Assembly (NCBI RefSeq): GCF_002265265.1 | Contig: NZ_NOIF01000017.1 | Coordinates: 1-46,434 of the forward strand | From: Photobacterium sanguinicancri | Lineage (GTDB): Bacteria > Pseudomonadota > Gammaproteobacteria > Enterobacterales > Vibrionaceae | Length of the DNA stretch: 46,434 bases | Direction: 5' to 3' | Shown here: piece after piece, positions 46,236 through 46,434 of the stretch | How the letters are laid out: the number at the start of each line of letters is the position of its first letter | Numbering within the stretch: the stretch's first letter is position 1 | The notes under the pieces: generated by a model | What the model saw: the letters and a program-made list of their open reading frames with translations, nothing else | Told to the model about the DNA's origin: nothing | Database searches by the model: none | Made by a program: the position numbers and the translations under genes

Positions 46236-46340
46236 AATAAAAAACGCCCCAGTCAAAAGACCAGGGCGGCTGAATCAGCCAAATCCAATAACGTGAAACA
46301 AAAGGTCTGAAAGATAGAACATCTTACCTCTGTACCCTAC
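46236..46340 (-). ncRNA. spf: Spot 42 RNA
   Basis: The minus strand reads GTAGGGTACAGAGGTAAGAT at the 5' end, followed by TTCTATCTTTCAGACCTTTT, CACGT, GGATTTGGCTGA and a terminator GCCCTGGTC...GACTGGGGCG with TTTTTTATT. This is almost identical to E. coli Spot 42 as I recall it, and the RNA is about 105 nt against 109. Spot 42 is an Hfq-dependent RNA that represses genes for secondary carbon sources when glucose is present and cAMP-CRP is low. It is convergent with engB, the E. coli arrangement, and polA is expected just beyond the right edge. Confidence 0.97.
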
Positions 46341-46401
46341 GTTGCTAACTGTATAACAAACGCTCAGGTAATGAAAGTATATTTCGTTATTTTTTTTCAC
46401 A
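46341..46401 (-). promoter_or_regulatory. spf promoter with possible CRP half-site
   Basis: On the minus strand TATACA lies about 10-15 bases before the RNA start. A TGTGA half-site (46397-46401) begins an imperfect CRP palindrome centred near -54, close to where cAMP-CRP represses spf in E. coli. The second half-site is degenerate. Confidence 0.4.
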
Positions 46402-46434
46402 TATTTGTAATTTGCTTTTACATATAATTGTCAT

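Noticed and set aside
1-46434. Mobile elements, CRISPR arrays, tRNA or rRNA genes
   Set aside because: No transposase, integrase, terminal repeats, spaced direct repeats, or tRNA/rRNA sequences were recognised on either strand.

Overview
The window looks like the main chromosome of a marine gammaproteobacterium of the Vibrionaceae, most likely Photobacterium or a close relative. The basis is gene order (a complete gspC-N type II secretion operon beside nudE/cysQ and hslR-hslO-pckA; glnA-ntrBC-GGDEF/EAL-add; engB-spf) together with close resemblance of the proteins to Vibrio and E. coli families recalled from memory. No database was searched. There is no sign of phage, transposon, integron or CRISPR, and base composition looks even. 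This is mostly core genome, and the novelty lies in the spacers.

Layout. 1-2.3 kb: btuB (minus) behind a cobalamin riboswitch. 2.3-6.3 kb: trmA, then fabR-yijD divergent from sthA. 6.3-19.1 kb: a 14-gene minus-strand block, gspC to gspN followed without a visible terminator by nudE and cysQ. 19.4-25.1 kb: hslR-hslO, pckA and an AsmA-family gene on the plus strand. 25.0-30.7 kb: a GNAT/hotdog gene (madA/yiiD-like), dtd, yihY, a DUF2959 lipoprotein gene, a small P-loop ATPase gene and typA. 31.2-39.8 kb: nitrogen-regulation block glnA, a DUF4124 gene, ntrB, ntrC, then a Cache-HAMP-degenerate GGDEF-EAL gene and add. 40-46.4 kb: an unrecognised 42-codon gene, hemN, a DUF2489 gene, yihI, a methyltransferase gene, a CsrB/CsrC-type RNA, a cytochrome c4 gene, engB, a candidate small RNA and Spot 42 at the right edge. 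polA would be expected just beyond the right edge.

How parts work together. The twelve Gsp proteins build one secretion machine. For nitrogen control, NtrB/NtrC should act at two NtrC-type inverted repeats and a sigma-54 promoter in front of glnA, and at a third NtrC-type repeat in front of ntrB. Three regulatory RNAs or RNA candidates cluster in the last 3 kb: the Csr-antagonist RNA, Spot 42 and the candidate between engB and spf.

Most interesting points: (1) a ~444-nt RNA with 23 GGA motifs, many in hairpin loops, fills a gap that looks empty to gene finders; (2) a hydrophobic 42-aa ORF between add and hemN sits behind a leader in which one segment can pair with either of two others; (3) a compact promoter-hairpin-terminator unit of about 100 nt lies between engB and spf. 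Start codons were revised for several genes on Shine-Dalgarno evidence, including GTG starts for gspL, gspD, hslR, engB and the DUF4124 gene.
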